A stretch of DNA of 64,000 nucleotides from Actinoplanes sp. NBRC 103695 (lineage in GTDB: Bacteria; Actinomycetota; Actinomycetes; Mycobacteriales; Micromonosporaceae): positions 169,010-233,009 of the forward strand of contig NZ_BSTL01000005.1 in assembly GCF_030269485.1 (NCBI RefSeq), in the 5' to 3' direction. Position numbers and translations under genes: made by a program. Shown here one piece after another: positions 1 through 8,321 of this stretch. The number at the start of each line of letters is the position of its first letter. The first letter of the stretch is position 1. The notes beneath the pieces were generated by a model that saw only the letters and a program-made list of their open reading frames with translations, searched no databases and was not told the origin of the DNA.

Positions 1-252
1 GAGGTGGGGTCGCCCGGTGTCGACCGGCCGCTGACCGAGCCCCGGCACTGGCGCCGCAACGTCGGCCGCCTGGTCGCCGTGAGCGGGCTGACCGGCCGGG
101 TCACCGCCGCCGACGAGAACGGGATCACGCTCGACGATCGGGTGATCGCCTACGCCGATCTCGGCCCCGGCAAGGTGCAGATCGAGTTCAAGCGGTTGGA
201 CGAGGCCGAGTTCGAGGACGTCGACGACGAGGATGAGGAGGGCGAGGAGTGA
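1..252 (+). CDS. rimP: Ribosome maturation factor RimP, C-terminal part
   Basis: The reading frame is open from the first base, so the gene begins upstream and only about 83 C-terminal residues are present. They contain the family's C-terminal beta-barrel features, [20 protein letters not shown] followed by strands ending in [13 protein letters not shown], and then a very acidic tail ([11 protein letters not shown]). RimP binds the 30S subunit and helps late assembly of its head around S12. The stop overlaps the nusA start in a GTGA arrangement at 249-252, so the two are translationally coupled in the usual rimP-nusA operon. Identification is firm because the next genes are nusA, ylxR and infB. 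Confidence 0.93.
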   Translation, partial: EVGSPGVDRPLTEPRHWRRNVGRLVAVSGLTGRVTAADENGITLDDRVIAYADLGPGKVQIEFKRLDEAEFEDVDDEDEEGEE

Positions 253-1265
253 ACATCGACCTCGCGGCGTTGCGCGCCCTGGAACGCGAGCGGGAGATCC
301 CGTTCGAAACGATCCTCGCGGCGATCGAGACCGCGCTGCTGACCGCCTATCGGCACACCGAGGGCGCCGAGTCGCACGCACGGGTGGAGATCGACCGGAA
401 GAACGGCGCCGCGCTCGTCTTCGCCCAGGAGACGGACGACGACGGCACGGTGGTCCGGGAGTGGGACGACACCCCGCACGACTTCGGCCGGATCGCGGCC
501 ATGACCGCCAAGCAGGTCATCCTGCAGCGGTTGCGCGAGGCGACCGACGAGGCCCACTTCGGCGAGTACGCCGGACGCGACGGTGACCTGGTCACCGGCG
601 TGGTGCAGGCGGATGCCGCGCGGGCCGAGAAGGGCATCATCATCGTCGACCTGGGCAAGCTGGAGGCGGTGCTGCCGCAGTCCGAGCAGGTGCCCGGCGA
701 GTCGTACGAGCACGGTTCGCGCGTCCGGTGCATCGTGGTCCACGTGGTGAAGGGCTTCCGCGGCCCGCAGATCACCCTGTCCCGGTCGCACCCGGCGCTG
801 GTCAAGAAGATGTTCGCGCTCGAGGTGCCGGAGATCGCCGACGGCACGGTGGAGATCGCCGCCATCGCGCGTGAGGCGGGTCACCGCACCAAGATCGCGG
901 TTCGTTCCATGGTCAGCGGGGTGAACGCCAAGGGCGCCTGCATCGGCCCGATGGGTCAGCGGGTCCGCGCCGTGATGAGCGAGCTGCACGGTGAGAAGAT
1001 CGACATCATCGACTGGTCGGACGATCCGGCGCAGTTCGTCGGTAACGCGCTCTCGCCGGCGAAGGCGCTGCGGGTCGAGGTCGTGGACCTGGCCACCCGG
1101 ACCGCTCGGGTGACCGTCCCGGATTTCCAGCTCTCGCTGGCCATCGGCCGGGAGGGTCAGAACGCCCGGCTCGCCGCGCGGCTGACCGGCTGGCGGATCG
1201 ACATCAAGCCGGACAACGAGCCGGCCGGGGTCTCGGAGCGCGATGCCGCGGACGCCGGAAGCTGA
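249..1265 (+). CDS. nusA: Transcription termination/antitermination factor NusA
   Basis: The product has 338 residues, the short actinobacterial NusA without the C-terminal acidic repeats of the E. coli protein. In order it has an N-terminal RNA-polymerase-binding domain (about 1-110), an S1 domain (about 110-190, with GDLVTGVVQ and KGIIIVDLG), and two KH domains (about 200-335), with the KH signatures [20 protein letters not shown] and [18 protein letters not shown]. NusA binds RNA polymerase and nascent RNA and modulates pausing, termination and rRNA antitermination. The GTG start lies inside the rimP stop. The last 23 bases overlap an upstream extension of the ylxR frame. Confidence 0.97.
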   Translation: MNIDLAALRALEREREIPFETILAAIETALLTAYRHTEGAESHARVEIDRKNGAALVFAQETDDDGTVVREWDDTPHDFGRIAAMTAKQVILQRLREATDEAHFGEYAGRDGDLVTGVVQADAARAEKGIIIVDLGKLEAVLPQSEQVPGESYEHGSRVRCIVVHVVKGFRGPQITLSRSHPALVKKMFALEVPEIADGTVEIAAIAREAGHRTKIAVRSMVSGVNAKGACIGPMGQRVRAVMSELHGEKIDIIDWSDDPAQFVGNALSPAKALRVEVVDLATRTARVTVPDFQLSLAIGREGQNARLAARLTGWRIDIKPDNEPAGVSERDAADAGS

Positions 1266-1299
1266 CCGAATACGCGCAGCCGTAGGCGGAGGGGTAGAC

Positions 1300-1629
1300 T
1301 TGTCGAAGGCCGGACCGACACGCACCTGTGTCGGCTGTCGTTCACGCGCTCCGGCCTTCGCATTGTTGCGGTTCGTCGCGGTCGGGACCGGGGATGACCT
1401 CCGGCTCCAGCCCGATCCGGGCCGCCGACTGCCGGGCCGGGGAGCTCATCTGCATCCCGATCCGGCTTGCTTCGCGCAGGCGGAGCGGCGCCGAGCCTTC
1501 GGGCGGGCGCTGCGACTCGCCGGTGTTGCTGACACCGGTCCGCTGGCCGAGCACATCCGAGTGGTTTATCGACCGCTCGGAGCCACCGATGGTGGGGCGT
1601 TGGAGCCCCGCCACGACCCAGCAAGGTAG
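1300..1629 (+). CDS. ylxR: YlxR family RNA-binding protein (DUF448)
   Basis: This small basic protein has the family signature RTCVGCRSRAPAFALLRFVA near its N-terminus and an ALRLAG-like C-terminal helix. YlxR proteins are found between nusA and infB in most Gram-positive bacteria and are thought to bind RNA; the exact role is unsettled. I prefer the TTG start at 1300 (109 residues) because GGAGGGG lies about five bases upstream. An in-frame ATG at 1243 inside nusA would add 19 residues with no family similarity that I recognise. The gene lies in the rimP-nusA-ylxR-infB operon. Confidence 0.9.
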   Translation: MSKAGPTRTCVGCRSRAPAFALLRFVAVGTGDDLRLQPDPGRRLPGRGAHLHPDPACFAQAERRRAFGRALRLAGVADTGPLAEHIRVVYRPLGATDGGALEPRHDPAR

Positions 1630-1736
1630 GACGACCGACATGAGCACACGATGAAGTCCCTGAAATGAACAGGCTTCTAGTGCAAGAGTGAGGTCGCTGC
1701 GGGTTCCGCCTGCACGACCTCGAAGTGAGGAGTGCA

Positions 1737-4700
1737 GTGCCAGGGAAGGCCCGCGTACACGAGCTCGCCAAGGAGCTCGGGGTCGACAGCAAGACCGTTC
1801 TCGCCAAGCTCAAGGAGATGGGCGAGTTCGTCAAATCCGCATCGAGCACCGTCGAGGCCCCGGTGGCCCGGCGACTCCGTGGCGCCCTCGAGACGAACGG
1901 CAGCGCTCCGGCGCCCGCCGCCGCGGCTCCGAGCGCGCCCAAGGCTCCGACGACCGCGCGGCCCGCGCCGCCGCGTCGTCCCACAGCGCCGGCCACGGAC
2001 AGCACGCCCAGTGCTACCCCGTCGTCGCCGGCCCCCGCACCCGGTCCCGGCGCCATCCGGCCCAAGCCGCCGGTCCGTCCCGGACCGACGCCCGGCCCGG
2101 TCGCCAAGCCGGCCAGTGCGCACGACATCGAGGTAGCGGCCGCCGAGGCGCGCGCCTCGGCGCTGAAGGCCGAGCAGGAAGCCCAGGTCAAGGCCGCTCA
2201 GGCGGCGCGTACCCGGGATGCCGAGCGTCGGCAGCAGCAGCCTCCGGCCGACGGCGTCTCCCGTCCGCGGCCGCCCGGCCCCGGCCCGTCCGCGGTCCCG
2301 CCGCGTCCCGGTTCGCCGGCCTCGCGGCCCGCTCCGGGCGGTGCCGGTCCGCGTCCCGGTCCCGGTGGCAACTCCCCGCGCCCCCCGGCGCGTGGTCCTG
2401 GTAACAACCCGTTCGGTGTCTCCGGCGGCGGCTCCGGCCGTCCGTCCCCGTCCGGCATGCCCCGGCCCAACCAGGCCGGCATGCCCCCGCGGCCGAGCCC
2501 GGCCTCGATGCCGCCTCGGCCCAGCCCCGCGTCCATGCCGTCGCAGCGGCCGGGTCGCCCGGCCGGCGGTCCCGGCGGTGGCGCTGGTCGTCCCGGCGGT
2601 CCCGGTGGCGGTCGTGGCGGTCCCGGTGGCGGCGCTGGTGGCGGCTTCCGTCCCGGTGGCGGCGGCGGTGCCGGTGCTGGTGGCGGCTTCCGCGGCGGTC
2701 CCGGTGGGGGTGCCGGTGGTGGCGGTGGCTACCGCGGCGGTCCCGGTGGGGGTGCCGGTGGTGGCGGTGGCTACCGCGGCGGTCCCGGTGGCGGTGCTCC
2801 CACGGGTGGCGCTCCCGGGCGCCCGGGTGGCGGCGGTCGTGGTCGTGGCGGCGGTGCGGCGGGTGCGTTCGGTCGCCCCGGTGGCCGGCCGACACGTGGC
2901 CGCAAGTCCAAGAAGCAGCGGCGTCAAGAGTTCGACAACCTCAGCGCTCCGGCGATGAGCTCGGGCGCGCCGCGCGGCCAGGGTCAGGAGATCCGGCTGT
3001 CGCGTGGTGCGTCGTTGTCCGACTTCGCCGACAAGATCAACGCGAACCCGGGCTCGCTCGTCCAGGAGATGTTCAACCTGGGCGAGATGGTGACCGCCAC
3101 GCAGTCGGTGTCCGACGAGACGCTCAAGCTGCTCGGCGTACACCTGGGCTTCGAGGTCGTGATCGTCAGCCCCGAGGACGAGGACCGTGAGCTGCTCGCG
3201 CAGTTCAACATCGACCTCGACGCCGATGTGGCCGAGGACCGGCTGGTCACCCGGCCGCCGGTGGTGACCGTCATGGGTCACGTCGACCACGGTAAGACGA
3301 AGCTGCTGGACGCGATCCGCAAGACCAACGTGGTCGCCGGCGAGGCGGGTGGCATCACCCAGCACATCGGCGCCTACCAGGTCGCGGTCGAGCACAACGG
3401 CGAGCAGCGGGCCATCACCTTCCTGGACACCCCGGGTCACGAGGCGTTCACCGCCATGCGTGCTCGTGGTGCCAAGGCGACGGACATCGTGATCCTGGTG
3501 GTCGCGGCGGACGACGGCGTAATGCCGCAGACGGTCGAGGCGTTGAACCACGCCAAGGCCGCCGAGGTGCCGATCGTGGTCGCGGTCAACAAGGTCGACA
3601 AGCCCGACGCCAACCCGGACAAGGTGCGTCAGCAGCTGACCGACTACGGCCTGCTGGCCGAGGAGTACGGCGGCGAGACGATGTTCGTCAACGTCGCCGC
3701 CAAGCCCGGCATCGGCATCGACGAGCTGCTCGAGGCCGTTCTGCTGACCGCCGACGCGGCGTTGGAGCTCACCGCTCCGATCGACGGGCCGGCGCAGGGT
3801 GTCGTGGTCGAGTCGCACCTGGACAAGGGTCGCGGCGCCGTGGCCACCGTCCTGGTGCACAAGGGCACGCTCCGGGCCGGCGACTCGATCGTGGCGGGCG
3901 GTGCGCACGGACGCGTCCGCGCCATGCTCGACGAGAACGGCAACAACGTGGCCGAGGCCGAGCCGGCTCGTCCGGTCCTGGTCCTGGGTCTCACCTCGGT
4001 GCCGGGCGCGGGTGACACGTTCCTGGCGGCCGAGGACGACCGCACGGTGCGGCAGATCGCGGAGCAGCGGCAGGCCCGCCGTCGCGCGGCGACCTTCGCC
4101 AACTCGCGTCGTGGCCGCACGCTCGAGGACCTGGTCAACGAGCTCAAGGAGGGCGAGAAGACCTCGCTCACCCTGGTCATCAAGGGCGACAGCTCGGGTT
4201 CCGTCGAGGCCCTCGAGGACGCGCTGTTCAAGCTCGATATTCCGGACGAGGTCCAGCTCAAGGTCATCCACCGCGGTGTCGGTGCGATCACCGAGAGCGA
4301 TGTGAACCTGGCGAGCGCGACTTCGGACGCGACCGCCACGATCATCGGCTTCAACGTCCGGGCCTCGAACAAGGTCAAGGAACTGGCCGACCGGGCCGCG
4401 GTGGAGATTCGCTACTACAGCGTCATCTACCAGGCCATCGAGGAGATCGAGGCGGCCCTCAAGGGCATGCTCAAGCCGGAGTTCGAGGAGGTCGAGCAGG
4501 GCACGGCGGAAATCCGCGAGGTGTTCCGCTCGTCCAAGATCGGTCTCATCGCGGGTTGTGTGGTCCGTACCGGCATCCTCAAGCGCAACGCCAAGGCGCG
4601 GATCCTCCGCGACGGGGTCGTTGTCTCCGAGGGCACCGTCACGGTCAGCTCGCTCAAGCGGTTCAAGGACGACGCCTCCGAGGTCCGCGAGGGCTTCGAG

Positions 4701-4787
4701 TGTGGTCTGACGCTGACCGGCTTCGGTCAGCCCCAGGTGGGCGACGTGATCGAGACCTTCGAGATGCAGGAGAAGCCGCGGGCCTGA
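1737..4787 (+). CDS. infB: Translation initiation factor IF-2
   Basis: The 1016-residue IF-2 delivers fMet-tRNA to the 30S subunit and hydrolyses GTP on subunit joining. It begins with the IF2_N fold ([20 protein letters not shown]). A roughly 370-residue Pro/Ala-rich then Gly-rich linker follows, then a second IF2_N-like segment and the G domain, with G1 GHVDHGKT at about 514-521, DTPGHE near 564 and NKVD near 619. Domains II, III and C2 complete the protein. I chose GTG at 1737 over GTG at 1725 because AGGAG at 1728-1732 is correctly spaced for it. The Gly-rich part contains perfect 42-bp tandem repeats, recorded separately. Confidence 0.97.
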   Translation: MPGKARVHELAKELGVDSKTVLAKLKEMGEFVKSASSTVEAPVARRLRGALETNGSAPAPAAAAPSAPKAPTTARPAPPRRPTAPATDSTPSATPSSPAPAPGPGAIRPKPPVRPGPTPGPVAKPASAHDIEVAAAEARASALKAEQEAQVKAAQAARTRDAERRQQQPPADGVSRPRPPGPGPSAVPPRPGSPASRPAPGGAGPRPGPGGNSPRPPARGPGNNPFGVSGGGSGRPSPSGMPRPNQAGMPPRPSPASMPPRPSPASMPSQRPGRPAGGPGGGAGRPGGPGGGRGGPGGGAGGGFRPGGGGGAGAGGGFRGGPGGGAGGGGGYRGGPGGGAGGGGGYRGGPGGGAPTGGAPGRPGGGGRGRGGGAAGAFGRPGGRPTRGRKSKKQRRQEFDNLSAPAMSSGAPRGQGQEIRLSRGASLSDFADKINANPGSLVQEMFNLGEMVTATQSVSDETLKLLGVHLGFEVVIVSPEDEDRELLAQFNIDLDADVAEDRLVTRPPVVTVMGHVDHGKTKLLDAIRKTNVVAGEAGGITQHIGAYQVAVEHNGEQRAITFLDTPGHEAFTAMRARGAKATDIVILVVAADDGVMPQTVEALNHAKAAEVPIVVAVNKVDKPDANPDKVRQQLTDYGLLAEEYGGETMFVNVAAKPGIGIDELLEAVLLTADAALELTAPIDGPAQGVVVESHLDKGRGAVATVLVHKGTLRAGDSIVAGGAHGRVRAMLDENGNNVAEAEPARPVLVLGLTSVPGAGDTFLAAEDDRTVRQIAEQRQARRRAATFANSRRGRTLEDLVNELKEGEKTSLTLVIKGDSSGSVEALEDALFKLDIPDEVQLKVIHRGVGAITESDVNLASATSDATATIIGFNVRASNKVKELADRAAVEIRYYSVIYQAIEEIEAALKGMLKPEFEEVEQGTAEIREVFRSSKIGLIAGCVVRTGILKRNAKARILRDGVVVSEGTVTVSSLKRFKDDASEVREGFECGLTLTGFGQPQVGDVIETFEMQEKPRA
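2691..2774 (+). repeat. 42-bp in-frame tandem repeat in infB linker
   Basis: Two consecutive 42-bp units (2691-2732 and 2733-2774) are identical base for base and encode the Gly-rich segment [15 protein letters not shown] third, partial unit starts at 2775, and shorter GGTCCCGGTGG-type motifs surround them. Perfect identity of adjacent units points to recent slippage or unequal exchange, so the linker length is likely to vary between strains without affecting the GTPase. Confidence 0.9.
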
Positions 4788-4814
4788 TCCGCAGCCGATC
4801 CTGGTAGATCACGA

Positions 4815-4849
4815 GAACGGCCCCGCATCGGTTCGGTGCGGGGCCGTTC
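4815..4849. terminator. Bidirectional rho-independent terminator after infB
   Basis: A perfect 13-bp stem (GAACGGCCCCGCA paired with TGCGGGGCCGTTC) encloses a 9-base loop. It lies between the convergent ends of infB and the reverse-strand methyltransferase. No long U tract follows, which is common in high-GC actinobacteria. Confidence 0.85.
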
Positions 4850-4865
4850 CTCGTTCAGGGACTTG

Positions 4866-5885
4866 TTACTTACGGGCGATCAGGACGTCGCGCTCGATCG
4901 ACTGGTCGACGCGGTGGGACAGGTCGTCGTGCTCGACCGGGGTCAGGCCGTTGGCGATCAGGATGTCCTCGGCCAGCTCGCGCCTGGCCACCTTGAGGTT
5001 CCAGGAGAGGCCGATCGCACCGCCGGGGCGCAGCAGCGTGGCCCAGAGCGGCACGGCCCGCTCCAGCAGGTCCAACGGGCGGCGGGAAAGGCCGCCCTCG
5101 TCGTCGTAGCTGCCGTGCATCACGCCGTACGGCAGGTCGCCGACCAGGACGTCGGCGCAGCGCGGGCGCAGCAGACCGTCCAGCTGAGTGGTGTCCGCGT
5201 GGACCACGGTGACCTGCTGGGTGGCGCCGGCCTTGTGGTCGTCCTTCGACGCGGCCATCGTCACCTCGAGGCGACGGGCGCTCTTGCGGCCCTGGCGGCG
5301 GACCGGGTGCAGGTCGGCGGTGTGCTTCAGGCGCTTGCGCTTCAGCCACGTCTGCAGGAAGCCCTTGTAGGCGTCCACGTCCTTGCCGTCCATCTCGACG
5401 CCGATCCCGTCGTACCCGTACATGAGGGCCTGGTTGAGAGTGGTGCCACGGCCGCAGACCGGGTCCAGGACGGTCAGCCCGCCGGACAGCATCCGCGGAG
5501 CCGAGGCGGAGGCCAGCACCGTCAGGTTGAGGACGAGCTTGGTGAACTGCTCATTGGTCTTGCCGGCGTACTTCGGGATGGTGATCAGGTCGCTGTCGTA
5601 ACGCGCCAGCGGGGTCAGCATGACCGGGCGCAGGAGCTCGTCCTGCCGCTCGAAGAGGGCGAAGGCCGCGGACATGTTCGACAGATGGGCGACGTCGGCG
5701 TCGGTCAGAGCGGCGGTGAACGTGAGGTACGGCACGCCGCCGATCTCCGTCGTGGCGACCTCGTCCGGGCTCGTGGAGAGGACGCTCGCGAAGGCCTTCA
5801 ACTCGGCGGCGGCGAGCCTGGGCGCCTGATCAGCGTAGACACGGTTGACGGAGGGGGCGAGGAGCATCGCGTACCGGGCGGACAT
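4866..5885 (-). CDS. TRM11/UPF0020-type SAM-dependent methyltransferase
   Basis: The 339-residue protein resembles the TRM11/UPF0020 group, which methylates RNA (tRNA or rRNA guanine). The SAM-binding motif I is LDPVCGRGTTLNQAL (about 140-155) and motif IV is GDLPYGVMHG in place of the usual (D/N)PPY. A basic stretch (LKRKRLKHT and RRQGRKSARR) in the middle could bind nucleic acid. The start at 5885 (MSARYAMLLAPS) is chosen because farther upstream in-frame starts would run under the divergent ylxP gene. The gene stands alone on the reverse strand between infB and ylxP. The exact substrate cannot be told from sequence. Confidence 0.75.
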   Translation of the reverse strand: MSARYAMLLAPSVNRVYADQAPRLAAAELKAFASVLSTSPDEVATTEIGGVPYLTFTAALTDADVAHLSNMSAAFALFERQDELLRPVMLTPLARYDSDLITIPKYAGKTNEQFTKLVLNLTVLASASAPRMLSGGLTVLDPVCGRGTTLNQALMYGYDGIGVEMDGKDVDAYKGFLQTWLKRKRLKHTADLHPVRRQGRKSARRLEVTMAASKDDHKAGATQQVTVVHADTTQLDGLLRPRCADVLVGDLPYGVMHGSYDDEGGLSRRPLDLLERAVPLWATLLRPGGAIGLSWNLKVARRELAEDILIANGLTPVEHDDLSHRVDQSIERDVLIARK

Positions 5886-5934
5886 CGGGACAGAATCCCA
5901 TGGAAACGCGGCTGATCTTCGGCGAGGGTACGCG

Positions 5935-5940
5935 TATCGT
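5935..5940 (+). promoter_or_regulatory. -10 box for leaderless ylxP
   Basis: TATCGT ends six bases before the GTG at 5947, so transcription would start on or next to the start codon. No Shine-Dalgarno is present. The -35 is weak (TGATCT around 5913). Confidence 0.5.
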
Positions 5941-5946
5941 GCGGCC

Positions 5947-6240
5947 GTGTTCACGGAGACTGCTCAGTTCGACATCCTGCTCCCCGGCGACTCGCGGTCG
6001 CTCAAGCAGAAGCGGGCGTACGTCCGGCCGATCATCGCGATGCTGCGGAAATTCGAGGTCAGCGTGGCCGAGGTGGACCACCTCGAGCTGCACGGCCGAG
6101 CCGCGATCGGGGTGGCCGTGGTGGCCGCGGACGCCGCCCACGTCCGGCAGGTGATCGACACCTGCGAGAACCAGATGGCCGGACGGCCCGAGATCGAGTT
6201 GCTGTCCGTCAAGCGGCGACTACACGGCGATGACGACTGA
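5947..6240 (+). CDS. ylxP: YlxP family protein (DUF503)
   Basis: This 97-residue protein belongs to the YlxP/DUF503 family, recognised from SLKQKRAYVRPIIAMLRKF near the N-terminus and VAVVAADAAHVRQVIDTCEN in the middle. The family regularly sits between infB and rbfA and has a ferredoxin-like alpha/beta fold; a role in ribosome assembly is suspected from position only. GTG 5947 is chosen because of the leaderless promoter spacing and because the protein then has the usual family length. It is divergent from the methyltransferase and probably co-transcribed with rbfA, 106 bases downstream. Confidence 0.88.
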   Translation: MFTETAQFDILLPGDSRSLKQKRAYVRPIIAMLRKFEVSVAEVDHLELHGRAAIGVAVVAADAAHVRQVIDTCENQMAGRPEIELLSVKRRLHGDDD

Positions 6241-6346
6241 CGGGTTGTCCACAGACGCACCGCCGGGACGTTCGCTCGTAACGGCTCGTGGGTAGGCTTC
6301 GTGCGTTGGTATTCCCGCGGAGAACGTTCTGTCGGAGGTGGGAAAA

Positions 6347-6814
6347 ATGTCGGATCCGGCTAAGACCCGTCGGCACGCCGAGCGTGTGCGCGAGCTGGTG
6401 GCTTCGCTGGTGCGGGAGATCAAGGATCCCCGTCTCGGCATGCTGACGGTCACGGACGCCCGCATCACGGGCGACCTGCGGGACGCGACCGTCTATTACA
6501 CGGTGCTCGGTGACGCCACCGAGCAGGCAGGCACGGCCGCCGCGCTGGAGAGCGCCAAGGGCATGCTGCGCACCCGCGTCGGCCATGCGCTGGGGCTGCG
6601 GCACTCGCCCAGCCTGACCTTCATCCTCGACAACGTGCTGGACCACGCCAAGGAGATCGACGATCTGCTGGCCGCGGCCCGGCACCGCGACGCCGAGGTG
6701 CAGCGACTGGCCGCCGGCAAGCAGTACGCCGGCGACCCCGACCCGTACAAGGCGGAGGACGACGACGAGGACGGCGAGCCCGACCGGGTCGGAGCCCGCG
6801 AGGACCAAGGGTGA
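6347..6814 (+). CDS. rbfA: 30S ribosome-binding factor RbfA
   Basis: RbfA (155 residues) binds the 16S rRNA 5' helix region and is needed for late 30S maturation and cold growth. The KH-like fold signature is visible in RHAERVRELVASLVREIKDP and LGMLTVTDARITGDLRDA. The C-terminal 30 residues are acidic (KAEDDDEDGEPD), typical of actinobacterial versions. ATG 6347 is preceded by GGAGGTG at 6334-6340. An upstream in-frame GTG at 6338 lies within that ribosome-binding site and is rejected. The stop overlaps the nrnA start. Confidence 0.95.
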   Translation: MSDPAKTRRHAERVRELVASLVREIKDPRLGMLTVTDARITGDLRDATVYYTVLGDATEQAGTAAALESAKGMLRTRVGHALGLRHSPSLTFILDNVLDHAKEIDDLLAAARHRDAEVQRLAAGKQYAGDPDPYKAEDDDEDGEPDRVGAREDQG

Positions 6815-7854
6815 CCGAGCTGGCCACGTCCCGTCCCGGCGGGGAGACGACGGACTCGGACTGGTCGGCGGCGGTCGCGGCGATCCGCGAGCTGGCGCCG
6901 ACCGGCCGGGTGCTGCTCATCTGTCACGTCAACCCCGACGGTGACGCGCTCGGCAGCATGCTCGGCTTCGCGCTCGGGCTGCGCCGGCTGGGCGTGACCA
7001 GGCTCCAGGCGACGTTCCCCGGTGCCTTCGAGGTGCCCGAGCCCTTCGTCGAGCTGCCCGGTGTCGACCTGCTCGTCCCCGAGTCCGAGGTCTGGCCCGA
7101 TCCCGACCTCGTCATCACCTTCGACGCGGCGGCGTCGTCCCGGCTCGGCGACCTGGCCGGCCGGCTGGCCCGGGCGCGGGCCACCGTGGTGCTCGACCAT
7201 CATGCGTCCAACGCGGGGTTCGGCGGGATCAACCTGGTCGACCCGCAGGCGGCGGCCACCTCCGTGGTGGCGGAGGAACTGCTCGCCCGGCTGGACGTCC
7301 CGCTCGACCCGCAGATCGCGGAGTGCCTCTACGTGGCGCTCGCGACCGACACCGGGTCGTTCAAGTTCGACATGACCACGCCGCGGGTGCACGAGATGGC
7401 CGCGCGGCTGATCGCGACCGGGCTGCGGCCCGGGGAGATCTCCCGGCGCACCTTCGACACCCGGCCGTTCGGGGCGGTGAAGCTCTTCGCCGAGGTGCTG
7501 GCCCGGGCCGAGCTGGAGCCGGCGGCAGCCGCCGGGCACGGGCTGGTCTGGACGTACGTCACCCAGGACGACCTGGCGAGGCACGGCCAGCGGGCGTACG
7601 TGATGGACGCCCTGATCGACCCGGTCCGGACCGTCGCGGAGGCCGATGTGGCGGTTCTGATCAAGGAGACCGGCGACCGGACCTGGGCCGTCTCCCTGCG
7701 CAGCAAGGGTGCGGTCGACGTCAGCGCGGTGGCGGTCGCCCTGGGTGGCGGCGGGCACCGGCTGGCGGCGGGCTACACCGGGCACGGCACGCCGGCCGAG
7801 GTTGTGGCGGGCGTTCGTGAGCTGGTCGAGCAGCACCTTCTGCCGCAGGGCTGA
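6811..7854 (+). CDS. nrnA: DHH/DHHA1 bifunctional oligoribonuclease/pAp phosphatase
   Basis: The 347-residue NrnA-type phosphoesterase degrades short oligoribonucleotides and dephosphorylates pAp. The DHH domain has HVNPDGDALGSMLG (metal-binding), ITFDAA and the signature DHHASN. The DHHA1 domain near the C-terminus has GGGGHRLAAGYTGHG. The GTG start overlaps the rbfA stop by four bases, the same rbfA-nrnA coupling seen across actinobacteria. No helical insertion or CBS domain is present, so it is the simple NrnA form rather than a polymerase-fused one. Confidence 0.94.
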   Translation: MTELATSRPGGETTDSDWSAAVAAIRELAPTGRVLLICHVNPDGDALGSMLGFALGLRRLGVTRLQATFPGAFEVPEPFVELPGVDLLVPESEVWPDPDLVITFDAAASSRLGDLAGRLARARATVVLDHHASNAGFGGINLVDPQAAATSVVAEELLARLDVPLDPQIAECLYVALATDTGSFKFDMTTPRVHEMAARLIATGLRPGEISRRTFDTRPFGAVKLFAEVLARAELEPAAAAGHGLVWTYVTQDDLARHGQRAYVMDALIDPVRTVAEADVAVLIKETGDRTWAVSLRSKGAVDVSAVAVALGGGGHRLAAGYTGHGTPAEVVAGVRELVEQHLLPQG

Positions 7855-8061
7855 CGCCAGGCGAACTGATCCGGCCGGCTGACCTCCGCTGCCTTCGCGC
7901 GTCTTTCCCTCGCCCCGGTGCGTTCTCCGCCCCTCGATCGGCGGCCCTGTGGCCGAGGCCGGGTGTCGTGGAGCTGACTTTCCGTCTCGGACTGCGGGAT
8001 CCGCCCGACGCCCGGCCTGAGTTAACGCTAGTTTGGGTTAACGGTCATTTGGTTCTGCCGC

Positions 8062-8151
8062 GGTCGCGACCACGGCCCGTCGTCGGAGCCAAGAGTCACC
8101 GGCGTCCGGCGATCCCGGGCTGGTCCTGTTTCCGGGGCGCAGATTGCGCCC
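8062..8151 (+). promoter_or_regulatory. Palindrome and 5'-leader hairpin upstream of the 30-residue gene
   Basis: The 323 bases from 7855 to 8177 contain no gene I can support. They hold two GTTAACG copies (around 8021 and 8040) in a locally AT-richer patch, the perfect palindrome GGTCGCGACC at 8062-8071, and the hairpin GGGCGCA-gat-TGCGCCC at 8135-8151. The hairpin ends about ten bases before the GGAAGGA ribosome-binding site of the small gene. This looks like a promoter plus structured leader; its function is inferred only. Confidence 0.4.
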
Positions 8152-8177
8152 GTTCTGCCGTGGAAGGACCCACGATC

Positions 8178-8270
8178 ATGGCTGCCAAGCCCAAGCCCCA
8201 GCCGTCGTCCGATGAGGCCCGCGAGGCCGCGCGCCGCGCGCTCCAGACGTCGATGGACACCCGCCAGTAA
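8178..8270 (+). CDS. 30-residue hydrophilic peptide, unknown function
   Basis: The ATG at 8178 is preceded by GGAAGGA at a good distance and the frame closes with TAA at 8268. The peptide MAAKPKPQPSSDEAREAARR continues into a short Ala/Arg/Glu amphipathic helix and ends TSMDTRQ. It has no signal peptide or membrane segment. I do not recognise a family. The combination of a proper ribosome-binding site, a structured leader and a clean stop before the MATE gene makes it more likely real than random. The larger frame starting at 7968 lacks a ribosome-binding site and reads through non-protein-like sequence, so I use the short version. Confidence 0.5.
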   Translation: MAAKPKPQPSSDEAREAARRALQTSMDTRQ

Positions 8271-8321
8271 GTACTGCTGGACGTTTGCCTCCTTACCGCT
8301 CGGCGGGCATCATGAGGACTC

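Noticed and set aside
1677..4271. Long reverse-strand frame (864 codons) under infB
   Set aside because: It mirrors infB codons in a GC-rich gene. Its product is Arg/Gly/His/Asp-rich low complexity without any domain, and it has no ribosome-binding site. The forward IF-2 is certain.
7968..8177. N-terminal extension of the 30-residue peptide gene to 7968
   Set aside because: The extension crosses the palindrome and the hairpin, has no ribosome-binding site and no protein-like sequence. The internal ATG at 8178 has a good one.
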